DNA of 22,022 nt, taken from the NCBI GenBank assembly GCA_003231925.1, contig QIKK01000064.1, positions 1 through 22,022 on the forward strand. The letters are read 5' to 3'. The translations under genes and the position numbers were made by a program. Below the pieces are notes generated by a model. The model ran no database searches. It had not been told where the DNA came from and worked only from the letters and a program-made list of their open reading frames with translations. Below, piece after piece: positions 13,057-20,388 of the stretch. Within the stretch, counting starts at the first letter, position 1. The number at the start of each line of letters is the position of its first letter. This stretch comes from Candidatus Saccharimonadota bacterium (GTDB lineage Bacteria; Patescibacteriota; Saccharimonadia; Saccharimonadales; SZUA-47).

Positions 13057-14163
13057 TCAGAGAGAACCTTTCTTTGCAGTGTATGCTTTTAATAACTCTT
13101 TAATAACCTCATCAATATTATACTGCTTAACAGCCGAGGATTGTTCTTGACCAATTCTGCCTCTCAAGGCTTTATCGGTTATAAACTGCGTGAGCTTTTC
13201 AGCAAACTCTGCTTTGTTATTAGGGTTAAACAATACTTCTGGCCAAGCCCCAAGTACACTTTTATAACCAGGGTTATTTCCGCCCAAAACAACTCCTGCT
13301 CCTGCCGACATCGCCTCAGTTAAAACAACTCCAAAACTCTCTCCGCCAATTGACGGGAAGACTGCAATGTCGGCTTTAGCAAAATACTGAGCTTTTTGTA
13401 TATCACTGACAAAACCTGGAAAATCTATATCTAAGTTTAAATCTGTCGCTCTTTGTTTAACTTCATTCCACAATGGACCCTTGCCACACATCGTAAGTTT
13501 TGTTTTAGCTCTAAGATTTTCAGACATAGCATGATAGGACTCAACTAGTTGTCTAACACCCTTTCTTTTATCAAAACGTCCTAGAAAGACAATACCAGCC
13601 CTGTCTTTTTCAGTATTTTTATATTTCTGGTAAAAAGCATAGTCCACAGGATTTGGCAGGACTCTACCTTTTATTAAAAAGGAGGACTCCATAAAATCTA
13701 AGGCTGGTTGGGAGACAGCAAAACAATAATCAAGATTTTTTAGCGATCTTCTTAAAATTAACCCTAAAGCTCTAGTTCCGATACGAGCCAGGATATTGTA
13801 GGGTAATATGTGAAAAGTACCAATTTTAATAACTTCCTGAGGTGCCAGACGGAGAACTTTTTCACCAAGAAAGGGACTGTAGGGCATTTGAATATGTAAG
13901 ACATCAAAATTAACTTTATCAAAAAGTGCCTTTATTTTTTTACTGGAAGCTGGCAAAGGAGTGCGCACAGAATTACCATTAAATTTAAGCCCTAAGCTCC
14001 TTCCAACACTGTGTATATTTTCTATATCGGTTCTGGTTGTCTTAGTAACAATATAGTGAACCTCATGACCAAGGCTGGATAGCTTACCGCCAATGTCTAA
14101 TACAGCCCGCTGTACTCCATCGGGCTTATCTAAAGTGTCATCTAGTATTAGTGCTATCGTCAT
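13057..14163 (-). CDS. Glycosyltransferase family 4, PimA-like (1)
   Basis: A GT-B retaining glycosyltransferase of family 4, which uses a nucleotide sugar to extend a lipid or polysaccharide acceptor at the membrane. It has 368 residues. The N-terminal acceptor half starts LDDTLDKPDGVQRAVLDIGGKL; the C-terminal donor half has FLGRFDKRKGVRQLVES (about 193-209) and the EX7E motif in GGESFGVVLTE (E275 and E283). The closest impression is the phosphatidylinositol mannosyltransferase/PimA group, but the true sugar and acceptor are unknown. It follows a related gene after 51 nt. A TTGACA (minus strand, 14204-14199) lies upstream, but no good -10 follows, so it is probably read with its neighbour. 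Confidence 0.9.
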   Translation of the reverse strand: MTIALILDDTLDKPDGVQRAVLDIGGKLSSLGHEVHYIVTKTTRTDIENIHSVGRSLGLKFNGNSVRTPLPASSKKIKALFDKVNFDVLHIQMPYSPFLGEKVLRLAPQEVIKIGTFHILPYNILARIGTRALGLILRRSLKNLDYCFAVSQPALDFMESSFLIKGRVLPNPVDYAFYQKYKNTEKDRAGIVFLGRFDKRKGVRQLVESYHAMSENLRAKTKLTMCGKGPLWNEVKQRATDLNLDIDFPGFVSDIQKAQYFAKADIAVFPSIGGESFGVVLTEAMSAGAGVVLGGNNPGYKSVLGAWPEVLFNPNNKAEFAEKLTQFITDKALRGRIGQEQSSAVKQYNIDEVIKELLKAYTAKKGSL

Positions 14164-14214
14164 ATAATCTATAGTCTATCTTATTTAGATAATTTTTATG
14201 TCAAAGTAACTACT

Positions 14215-15333
14215 CTATTTTTTGCTTAAATGAGCTTTATATAACTCTTCGTAGGCATCTACTACCTTTTCATAATCATACTGTTTAACGCTCTTCTTAG
14301 CCCATTTTTGCCATAGTTTCCGTAAATCAACATCTTCCATCATTATTTCCATTCTTCTGGCGTAAGCAAGAGGGTCTCTACAATCAACTAACGACAACCT
14401 GCCCGTGTCTCTAAGCACCCAGCAATAACCAGGGTTTAGGTGAGCCACAATTGGTGCCTGCATGGACATAGCCTCGGCTAGTACTATCCCGAAACTTTCT
14501 CCGTACAGGGCAGGTGAGGTATAAATACTGCACCTACTTAATAAATCTAATTTGGCATCATCATCTATGTAGCCTAAAAACTCAATATCTTTAATGCCCC
14601 TGTCTATGACGTACTGTTGTAGGGATTTTTTCAGTGGACCTTCGCCTGCAATTTTAAGGTAAACAGTCGGTTTAAGTTTTTTTAGCTCTCTAAAAGCTTT
14701 GACAAGCTGTCTGACTCCTTTCCTTTTTTCTATTCTTCCGATAAAAAGTACTAGATTTTCATCACGGTCTATTTTTCTTGCTCTATACATAGAGCTTTGA
14801 ATGCCATTGGGGATATAACTGATCGGTAAGTCAGTATATTTATCTATATATCCGATAGCAGCTGGTGACACTGCAGTAATGGCATCAATATGCGGTAGGA
14901 CAGTTCGAGCGTATGTTTTATAAGTAGTAAACAGGGACTTACCAAATACGTTACCGGGCAAGGCAGCATGAAAAGTACCAACACGCAGTGCTGAACCTTC
15001 AAAATATGATAAGATTTGCCTGGCGGCGATTGGGACTAGTGGTTCATGAACATGTATAACATCGTACTTCTTCTGCATTTCTAAAGCCAAGGCCTCTGCA
15101 TCAAGTGTCACGGACACATCAGCACTAGTGGCACTAGGAGTTTTAATCCTTGTGGATCTACCTAGAAAAATTACGCCTTTTGGAGCATCGGTTACTTTCT
15201 TACCTCGAGGTTTTGGGGTTATTATTGTTACATTGTGTCCTCTATTGCGTAGCACGCGAGCCTGGTTTTTAACATGTTCCTGGACACCACCTGATTTAAA
15301 AATATTATATGGAGTAAAAATTGCTATTTTCAT
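14215..15333 (-). CDS. Glycosyltransferase family 4, PimA-like (2)
   Basis: A second GT4 enzyme, 372 residues, with the same two-domain GT-B plan. The N-terminus MKIAIFTPYNIFKSGGVQEHV holds the glycine-rich acceptor-side loop (SGGVQEH), and DVIHVHEPLVP is a typical family stretch. The donor half has FIGRIEKRKGVRQLVKAF and the EX7E motif GESFGIVLAE (E279 and E287), then LNPGY. It resembles the gene at 13057, which suggests sequential addition of two sugars to one acceptor or a duplication. Its ATG overlaps the TGA of the upstream alpha/beta hydrolase as ATGA, which indicates coupled translation and a shared role in envelope glycolipid or glycan formation (inference). Confidence 0.92.
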   Translation of the reverse strand: MKIAIFTPYNIFKSGGVQEHVKNQARVLRNRGHNVTIITPKPRGKKVTDAPKGVIFLGRSTRIKTPSATSADVSVTLDAEALALEMQKKYDVIHVHEPLVPIAARQILSYFEGSALRVGTFHAALPGNVFGKSLFTTYKTYARTVLPHIDAITAVSPAAIGYIDKYTDLPISYIPNGIQSSMYRARKIDRDENLVLFIGRIEKRKGVRQLVKAFRELKKLKPTVYLKIAGEGPLKKSLQQYVIDRGIKDIEFLGYIDDDAKLDLLSRCSIYTSPALYGESFGIVLAEAMSMQAPIVAHLNPGYCWVLRDTGRLSLVDCRDPLAYARRMEIMMEDVDLRKLWQKWAKKSVKQYDYEKVVDAYEELYKAHLSKK

Positions 15334-16283
15334 GTAGTTTTTTTTCTTAGTACCTTCCTTATACTAGCGGGAACTAACGGAGCGGCATTCTCTTTAGTTG
15401 CTAAAATGCTTGGCGCATGATTATCTAGAATCGCTTGATGCTCCGTAAAGCCAGTAAAAACAATCCTCATGTGCTGTTCTACGGCTGTAGGATCAAAATA
15501 TCTATCATTTCTTACTGATATATGATGTACTGGTATATTAACTTGTTTATGACAATTGTCCATGGTCATTAATGCAACAGTCATTCTCATATATGTCCTA
15601 ACGTCATTCTCTCGCCAGAGTGTTACTTCGAAATCTATTGCTAATTTCTGTTCTTCAGCATCTAGAGCAGAGAATTTTTTACTGGCATTGGGAGTTTTTG
15701 CATACCCTATCCGTAATAAAGGTGGGTATAAAATTAGATTATAGAAAAATATAGCAGGAAGTTTATGTGAAAAGAATTGGGCAAAACGACGGTATAAAAT
15801 CATACTACGCTTGGATAGTATAAAATCATAATGGTGTGAGAAGCCGACAACACTAATTAACAAATCTACTTTTTTTACAATTTCTGGATAACGCTGTAGC
15901 ATTCGAGTGACTATAGCAAACCCCAAAGACATACCGGCTATAGTAAGTTTTTTGCGTCGATACCTAAGTTTTATAAATGTAGCTAGATAGTCTGCCATAT
16001 TATCTATAGTCGGCTCCATGCCTATTGTATAAAAACTATCCATACCACCAAAACCGGGCAAATCTGGCATTGTTACAGTTCCGTACTGATTCAAAACTTC
16101 AGCAATCCCATACATCCGCTCTAAACTTGAATGATGACCGTAGACTAATAAAATTTCACGACGATAATTAACCTTTAATTTATTAGATGCTTTTAGCCGA
16201 AGCATCCTACCGTTTAAACCATTGACGTTCAATCGCTTAATATTTTTCTGCATAGGACCTAGTACTTCTTCAATATTTTTCAT
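15330..16283 (-). CDS. Alpha/beta hydrolase
   Basis: A serine hydrolase of the alpha/beta fold, 317 residues. The nucleophile elbow is GMSLG with S119; GHHSS (49-53) is the likely oxyanion region; an Asp after HISVRNDRYFD and the His in LDNHAPS are the likely acid and base. There is no signal peptide, but a hydrophobic patch (LPAIFFYNLILYPPLL, about 180-200) could be a lid or a membrane contact. Substrate unknown: lipid ester, thioester or acyl-glycan are possible. The chosen start ATG 16283 has no Shine-Dalgarno sequence; an ATG 10 codons later is the alternative. It heads a coupled set with the two GT4 genes, so it may process their lipid or acyl acceptor (inference). Confidence 0.88.
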   Translation of the reverse strand: MKNIEEVLGPMQKNIKRLNVNGLNGRMLRLKASNKLKVNYRREILLVYGHHSSLERMYGIAEVLNQYGTVTMPDLPGFGGMDSFYTIGMEPTIDNMADYLATFIKLRYRRKKLTIAGMSLGFAIVTRMLQRYPEIVKKVDLLISVVGFSHHYDFILSKRSMILYRRFAQFFSHKLPAIFFYNLILYPPLLRIGYAKTPNASKKFSALDAEEQKLAIDFEVTLWRENDVRTYMRMTVALMTMDNCHKQVNIPVHHISVRNDRYFDPTAVEQHMRIVFTGFTEHQAILDNHAPSILATKENAAPLVPASIRKVLRKKTT

Positions 16284-16345
16284 ATGTTTTCTGTAAGTTA
16301 ACTGTACAATATAAGGATTTCTAGGGCAAATTTTAGACTAAGGTA

Positions 16346-17200
16346 TTAATAGTTTGTCGTATAAAGTAAATCTTTACCGACATAGACGTATTCCCATGCT
16401 TCTGGGTTCGGCCCCTGAGAAGTAGCGTCAGGAGGATAACTTGGGATAAAACCAAACCGTTTGGCGTTTTGATAATTATTGGAATTAAGCCATTTGAAAC
16501 AATTCGACTTTTTAAAGTTCTCAAAAATATAACCTGAACACGATAAATCCATAGCATAGCCGGTATGATGTTTTGAATAACCAGGTATCGAAGAGGTTAA
16601 GAGGACATCATTGACGGCTTTGTTTGCTTTTCCTGTAGCAACATCTTGGATTGAGACGCCTCTCGATAGAAGCTCGCTCATAAATAATTTCCTCTGGGTT
16701 GCTACCGACCGATAAGCCGATACTATACTAAAGTTAATCCCGGCGCTGAATGCGGCAGCTTTCATATCTAACCAAGGCCTAAATACCACCTCCTGAAGAG
16801 GGAAGCCATCGACTTCTTTTAAGGCTGTTGCTGGTTTACTCCGCAACTTATAGCCACGTTGAACGGCAATCTGTCTAATCCGAGTATCTGCTTCTGTATT
16901 CCCCGTTATATAAGGAGGGGTTATTATTCTAATTAAGTTTGGTTGTGACAAGTGGTTATAGAAAGAAACTAACTCATCTCCACTAAAAATCCTTTGAATA
17001 GCTGGCTTATTTTTGGGAGGTACTAAAACGGAGGGTTGTTTGGGGAGCAACGTAGCAGGTAATTTATTCTTATTAATCAACAGAGCAAAAGATCCAGTCA
17101 ATACTAATAAGACCAACAATGAGTAAAGTAGATACTTTTTTTGACGTTTTTTAAGGACTGTATGTTGATTAGCTAGCTTTTGTGGTTCTACAATACGCAT
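16346..17200 (-). CDS. VanY-like D-alanyl-D-alanine carboxypeptidase (M15), membrane-anchored
   Basis: A peptidase M15B-like enzyme that trims the terminal D-Ala of peptidoglycan stem peptides outside the membrane. From ATG 17200 it has 284 residues: a short basic N-terminus, one membrane segment (about 22-43, YLLYSLLVLLVLTGSFALLI), a Lys/Pro-rich linker, then the catalytic domain. SAYRSVATQ matches the substrate Arg region, and SKHHTGYAMDL gives zinc ligands H211 and D218. Odd feature: the C-terminal motif, normally ExWH, is PEAWE, so the third ligand position is E270. Activity is therefore uncertain. A TTG 9 codons upstream would add MGYNIVYNL but is not preferred. The divergent zincin gene lies 44 nt away. 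Confidence 0.88.
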   Translation of the reverse strand: MRIVEPQKLANQHTVLKKRQKKYLLYSLLVLLVLTGSFALLINKNKLPATLLPKQPSVLVPPKNKPAIQRIFSGDELVSFYNHLSQPNLIRIITPPYITGNTEADTRIRQIAVQRGYKLRSKPATALKEVDGFPLQEVVFRPWLDMKAAAFSAGINFSIVSAYRSVATQRKLFMSELLSRGVSIQDVATGKANKAVNDVLLTSSIPGYSKHHTGYAMDLSCSGYIFENFKKSNCFKWLNSNNYQNAKRFGFIPSYPPDATSQGPNPEAWEYVYVGKDLLYTTNY

Positions 17201-17215
17201 AAGGTTATATACGAT

Positions 17216-17238
17216 ATTATACCCCAAGCGGTTATACT
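17216..17238. promoter_or_regulatory. Divergent -10 boxes between the VanY-like gene and the zincin gene
   Basis: TATACT on the plus strand (17233-17238) ends 6 nt before the ATG at 17245, making the zincin mRNA leaderless. On the minus strand TATAAT (17221 to 17216) lies 15 nt before the VanY-like ATG at 17200; another TATATA lies closer. The 44-nt gap between the two start codons thus serves both genes. Confidence 0.5.
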
Positions 17239-17244
17239 GTTTAT

Positions 17245-17619
17245 ATGACCAAGAACAAATTTGAAGATTTAGTCTCGGCGGCTATTGATAATGTTCCCGA
17301 AATATATCAAGAAAAACTACAAAACGTAAACTTTCGCATCGAAGATGAGCCAACCCCAGAACAAAGAAAAAAGCTCGGGTTAAGAAAATGCGATGCCTTG
17401 TTTGGACTATTTGAGGGAGTTCCGCTAACTAGCAGAAACGGTGCAGTGCACGGAATAGTTCCAGATATCATAACAATATTTAAAAATCCGATGACTCAAA
17501 TATTTCAAGACACCCAGTCCCTAAAAACACAAGTTTACGAAACTGTTTGGCACGAAGTAGCCCACTTCTACGGTCTAAACCACAACCAAATTGATAAAGC
17601 AAAAAAAACTAAGACTTAA
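17245..17619 (+). CDS. Zincin-like metallopeptidase
   Basis: A small cytosolic protein of 124 residues with the motif HEVAHFYGLNH (H103, E104, H107, H113), which is the HExxHxxGxxH pattern of zincins. The architecture fits the small 'possible zincin' family (PF06262 type): N-terminal helix FEDLVSAAIDNVPEIYQEKL, strands with NVNFRIEDEPTPEQ, then the motif close to the C-terminus. The proteolytic substrate is unknown and the activity has rarely been shown for this family. The gene is leaderless (-10 ends 6 nt before ATG). Its 3' end overlaps the end of the convergent PQ-loop gene by 11 nt. Confidence 0.88.
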   Translation: MTKNKFEDLVSAAIDNVPEIYQEKLQNVNFRIEDEPTPEQRKKLGLRKCDALFGLFEGVPLTSRNGAVHGIVPDIITIFKNPMTQIFQDTQSLKTQVYETVWHEVAHFYGLNHNQIDKAKKTKT

Positions 17620-17944
17620 CTAGAATACCTATAACCACGACTACATTAAGTACTATCAAAGGAAGATAGGTTAGCATCAATGGTTTTTCTCTGTGGATAA
17701 TAGCATAAATAGCCATTGACAGCGATGTTAAGCTAAAAATACTCCATGTAATGATAGAAACGCCCCCGACCTGACCATTAACCCATATCGAATAAGCCTG
17801 TGGAATTGTCGCAATCGGTATCAGAGGACCAGTAATAGTTACTAACCTATCTGCAAAAGTAATTTCTTTATCTTTACCGTTAAGATGCCGTTTGCGGAGA
17901 TGTTTGTGGTATAAAACATGAGTTGCAGTAAATATCTTTTTCAT
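17609..17944 (-). CDS. PQ-loop / SemiSWEET-like membrane protein
   Basis: A 111-residue protein with three predicted membrane segments after a basic N-terminus of about 30 residues (HKHLRKRHLNGKDKEI). The first helix has GPLIPIATIPQAYSIW, with the PQ motif, then GGVSIITW and two further helices (about 62-80 and 87-108). This is the three-helix half-transporter pattern of SemiSWEET/PQ-loop proteins, which act as dimers; the substrate (sugar or other) is not known. The ATG follows TACAAT (minus strand) by 7 nt with no Shine-Dalgarno sequence, so it is leaderless. Its end overlaps that of the zincin gene. Confidence 0.82.
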   Translation of the reverse strand: MKKIFTATHVLYHKHLRKRHLNGKDKEITFADRLVTITGPLIPIATIPQAYSIWVNGQVGGVSIITWSIFSLTSLSMAIYAIIHREKPLMLTYLPLIVLNVVVVIGILVKS

Positions 17945-17951
17945 CTTTGCT

Positions 17952-17957
17952 ATTGTA
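17952..17957 (-). promoter_or_regulatory. -10 box of the PQ-loop gene (leaderless start)
   Basis: TACAAT on the minus strand (17957 to 17952) lies 7 nt before the ATG at 17944. No clear -35 hexamer. Confidence 0.45.
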
Positions 17958-18003
17958 CTCTTTATCTACAAAAAAATCTTTTAAAAGATACTTAGGTTAC
18001 GGA

Positions 18004-19215
18004 TTACCGTCCATTAGTCGGCACAAAAGTAACAGCGTATCCTTTGTTGTTACTCCGGCCAGTCCGTCCAATACGGTGAGTATAATCGTCATATGTCTGA
18101 GGTATATCATAGTTAATGACATGTGTAATACCATCTACATCTATCCCTCTTGCTGCAACATCCGTTGCCACCAACATAGCAACTTTACCCTCACGAAAAT
18201 TACGTAGGGCTCGTTGACGCTGAGATTGACTTTTATTGCCGTGCATAACATCTGACTTAAATCCGCGTGCACTGAGTTCTTTGCTCAACCTGTCAACCGA
18301 CCTTTTAGTCTCGGCAAAGATTAACGTTTTTCTAACATCTTCTCCAATTAGTAGATCGTGTAATTTTGTTAGCTTCTCTGCTGTACCAGCATACTGTATT
18401 GTTGACTGCTCAACGTTGTCGCTGGTTTCTGCTGTTCTTGCCATAATCGATATTGGTGACTCGGTAAAAGTGCTTATAAGACTTTCTACAGCTGGGTTAA
18501 TAGTAGCTGAGAAGAATAGAGATTGTCTGTGTTTTGGCACTTTATTTAGTATATAACGTATGTCCTTTACAAAACCCATATCCAACATCCTGTCGACTTC
18601 ATCTAAAACAATAGTAGAAACGCTAACTAAGCGTAATGTTCCCCGATTAATATGATCTTTTACTCGCCCCGGAGTTCCGATAAAGACGTCTGGACGGTTT
18701 CGTAATTTCCGTAATTGTGGTCCAACAGGCACGCCACCAATAAGCAATATACTCTTAAAACCTAGATCTTTTGAGAAGAGCACAAACTCTTCTTGAATTT
18801 GTAGCGCTAATTCTCTAGTTGGGGCTAGGATAATAGCCTTGTCTTTTCTGTTCGTGATTAATTTATCTAAAATAGGTAATAAGAAGGCTGCTGTTTTACC
18901 GGTCCCAGTATTGGCAATACCGATCACGTCTTTCCCTTCAAGAGCTATTGGTATGGCTTTATCTTGAATCTGTGTTGGTAGTGTGTAATTTCGCTTTGAA
19001 ACATTCTGCTTAATATCTTGGTGCATATTAAAACTGTTAAAAGAGTCGTTTGTAGGTGTATACAAGGTACGTTCTAGCGATTTTGCGGCTTTTATAAACC
19101 GCTGGGGATTAATATGTTGACCATGATGACCGCTATTTTTACTTCGATATTTAGGTTTTCGTCTGCCGTAGGCAGGCTTTCTACGCATTCGCGTAGCTTG
19201 AGATGAATAATGCAT
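18004..19215 (-). CDS. DEAD-box ATP-dependent RNA helicase (RhlE/CshA-like)
   Basis: It unwinds short RNA duplexes with ATP in ribosome assembly, mRNA decay or cold adaptation. It has 403 residues: a basic, Arg/Lys/His-rich N-terminal tail (about 1-40, RRKPAYGRRKPKYRSK), then two RecA domains. Visible motifs are the Q motif YTLPTQIQDKAIP, motif I ANTGTGKT, PTRELALQ, TPGR, motif II DEVD (205-208, a variant of DEAD), SAT (236-238), ATDVAARGIDV and HRIGRTGR. There is no C-terminal RNA-binding extension; the basic tail at the N-terminus may take that role. Start ATG 19215 follows AAAAGGAA. The mRNA leader is about 100 nt, which is long for this genome and may be regulatory. Confidence 0.93.
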   Translation of the reverse strand: MHYSSQATRMRRKPAYGRRKPKYRSKNSGHHGQHINPQRFIKAAKSLERTLYTPTNDSFNSFNMHQDIKQNVSKRNYTLPTQIQDKAIPIALEGKDVIGIANTGTGKTAAFLLPILDKLITNRKDKAIILAPTRELALQIQEEFVLFSKDLGFKSILLIGGVPVGPQLRKLRNRPDVFIGTPGRVKDHINRGTLRLVSVSTIVLDEVDRMLDMGFVKDIRYILNKVPKHRQSLFFSATINPAVESLISTFTESPISIMARTAETSDNVEQSTIQYAGTAEKLTKLHDLLIGEDVRKTLIFAETKRSVDRLSKELSARGFKSDVMHGNKSQSQRQRALRNFREGKVAMLVATDVAARGIDVDGITHVINYDIPQTYDDYTHRIGRTGRSNNKGYAVTFVPTNGR

Positions 19216-19318
19216 ATTTCCTTTTTTGATTAGTGTTATTTAATACTCTGTCGCCCTTTTTCAGAAGCCAAAGTATTTGTGTAGCAAAAAATCAAAAAGC
19301 ATCTAATAAAAAACAATT
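19216..19318 (-). promoter_or_regulatory. Long 5' leader of the DEAD-box gene
   Basis: On the minus strand, TTTTTTATTAG (19313 to 19303) can pair with CTAATCAAAAAA (19233 to 19222), one bulged base, and TTTTTGATT (19299 to 19291) can pair with AATCAAAAA, which overlaps that same strand next to the Shine-Dalgarno sequence. The two pairings exclude each other. A TTG-initiated 26-codon frame (19316 to 19236) also covers the leader. Low sequence complexity weakens the case. Confidence 0.35.
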
Positions 19319-19324
19319 ACTATT

Positions 19325-19353
19325 AATATACCACAAGCATTACATATTTACAA
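19325..19353 (-). promoter_or_regulatory. Promoter of the DEAD-box helicase gene
   Basis: On the minus strand: -35 TTGTAA (19353 to 19348), a 17-nt spacer and -10 TATATT (19330 to 19325). Predicted start about 19318, giving a leader of about 100 nt. Confidence 0.6.
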
Positions 19354-19391
19354 GCACTTTTTCTCTAGAAGATTTATAAATAATACTAAGT

Positions 19392-19961
19392 TTAAATATT
19401 TGGACCAATAAATCGGCCCACGAAGTATGTTGCAAGCATCGCTATCAACCCACCAATAATTACGCGTATAACAGCTTTTCTAGCTGAAGTTCCGGTAGCC
19501 TTAGCACTCAAAAAACCATTAACAGCTAACGCTAGCGGAACAGAGACAAATAAAGCCGTTATCCTGGCTGATTCTGAGGATAGAACAATTGCTAGCATTG
19601 GAATGGCAGCGCCTGCAGAGAATGACAGTGCTGAAGCAATGGCGGCATCCCATGGGTTAGTAAAATCATGCTGTTCTTCATGGTTACAGTCCTGATGTCC
19701 TTTCATCTCTGCATCCCGCTGTGTGCTAACAGAAACAAATTCGCCAGCAGCCATTGATAGTGCCCCGGCCAAAATACCGGCCATACCAGCAACTAGTAAG
19801 GTGTGTCTATTTGTTGTAGCGCCAGCAACTCCAGCTAATAACCCTGCTATCGAGACTATTCCGTCATTAGCTCCAAGCACAGCCGCTCTAAGCCAATTTA
19901 ACTTAGCTGATTCTGAACGTTTTTTGCGATTTTTTATTAATCGGTGTATTTTATTTCTCAT
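19392..19961 (-). CDS. VIT1/CCC1 family transporter (iron/manganese)
   Basis: A membrane protein of the VIT1/CCC1 family that moves Fe2+ or Mn2+ out of the cytosol. The 189 residues include five probable helices. The first carries the signature LRAAVLGANDGIVSIAGLLAG, the second GILAGALSMAAGEFVSVSTQ, followed by DAEM. The cytosolic metal-binding region between TM2 and TM3 is only about 25 residues (with GHQDCNHEEQH) and is much shorter than in plant or protozoan VIT1. It still has a His/Cys/Glu cluster. The last helices end in FVGRFIGPNI. Start ATG 19961 follows TAGGAA. It is divergent from csoR, so shared metal control is possible. Confidence 0.9.
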   Translation of the reverse strand: MRNKIHRLIKNRKKRSESAKLNWLRAAVLGANDGIVSIAGLLAGVAGATTNRHTLLVAGMAGILAGALSMAAGEFVSVSTQRDAEMKGHQDCNHEEQHDFTNPWDAAIASALSFSAGAAIPMLAIVLSSESARITALFVSVPLALAVNGFLSAKATGTSARKAVIRVIIGGLIAMLATYFVGRFIGPNI

Positions 19962-19977
19962 TTTCTATTCCTAATGA

Positions 19978-20028
19978 CTATCCATCAATCACCTAGTTAG
20001 TAGACATATAATAGCAAATTATGGATAG
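19978..20028 (-). promoter_or_regulatory. VIT1-family gene promoter with flanking inverted repeat
   Basis: Minus strand: TGCTATTAT is a TGn extended -10 (hexamer 20013 to 20008), with TTTACC upstream at 17 nt. CTATCCAT (19978-19985) and ATGGATAG (20021-20028) are an 8-bp perfect inverted repeat on either side of the -10. They are too far apart for a typical single operator, so this may be chance. Confidence 0.4.
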
Positions 20029-20042
20029 GAGGTAAAAATTAC

Positions 20043-20071
20043 TTGAATAATACCCCCTAGGGGTATACAAT
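20043..20071 (+). promoter_or_regulatory. csoR operon promoter
   Basis: -35 TTGAAT (20043-20048), a 17-nt spacer and -10 TACAAT (20066-20071). The whole CsoR-type operator (20050-20066) lies inside the spacer, so repressor binding would block RNA polymerase directly. Confidence 0.7.
20050..20066 (+). promoter_or_regulatory. CsoR-type operator
   Basis: ATACCCC-CTA-GGGGTAT is a perfect 7-bp inverted repeat with a 3-nt centre, matching the TACCC...GGGTA type of site known for CsoR-family copper repressors. It is directly upstream of csoR and between the -35 and -10 hexamers. Confidence 0.85.
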
Positions 20072-20105
20072 TAATATTGTAACTTTAAAGGAGACTTAAA
20101 GGGTA

Positions 20106-20387
20106 ATGACTTCAGACATCAAAAAACGCGTAACTCATAGATCTAGAATTATTGAAGGGCAATTTAGGGCCTTAACCAAAGCAATTGATGAAGACAGGTA
20201 TTGTATGGAAATACTAACGCAGTCTCTAGCCATTCAAAACTCACTAAAATCTTTAAATAAATTCGTCTTGGAAAGCCATATGCAAACACATCTAAAAGAA
20301 GGTATGTCAAAGGGTTCCGAAAAAGACAAAAACCGCCTAATTAAAGAAATGCTAGACTTATACGAACTTTCTAGCATAAGGGGGTAA
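20106..20387 (+). CDS. csoR: CsoR family metal-sensing repressor, Cys-His-His type
   Basis: CsoR-family repressors bind DNA as helical tetramers and leave it when Cu(I) is bound. The 93 residues are typical. RIIEGQFRAL (14-23) is the family signature, then DRYCMEIL and LESHMQTHL. The metal ligands at the three key positions are C33, H58 and H62, where the last one is Cys in most copper sensors; Cys-His-His is known from Thermus thermophilus CsoR. There is no His at residue 3, as nickel/cobalt RcnR would have. The start ATG 20106 has AAGGAG 12 nt upstream. The operator lies in its own promoter, so it is autoregulated. It heads the operon with the small membrane protein and copB. Confidence 0.93.
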   Translation: MTSDIKKRVTHRSRIIEGQFRALTKAIDEDRYCMEILTQSLAIQNSLKSLNKFVLESHMQTHLKEGMSKGSEKDKNRLIKEMLDLYELSSIRG

Positions 20388-20388
20388 G

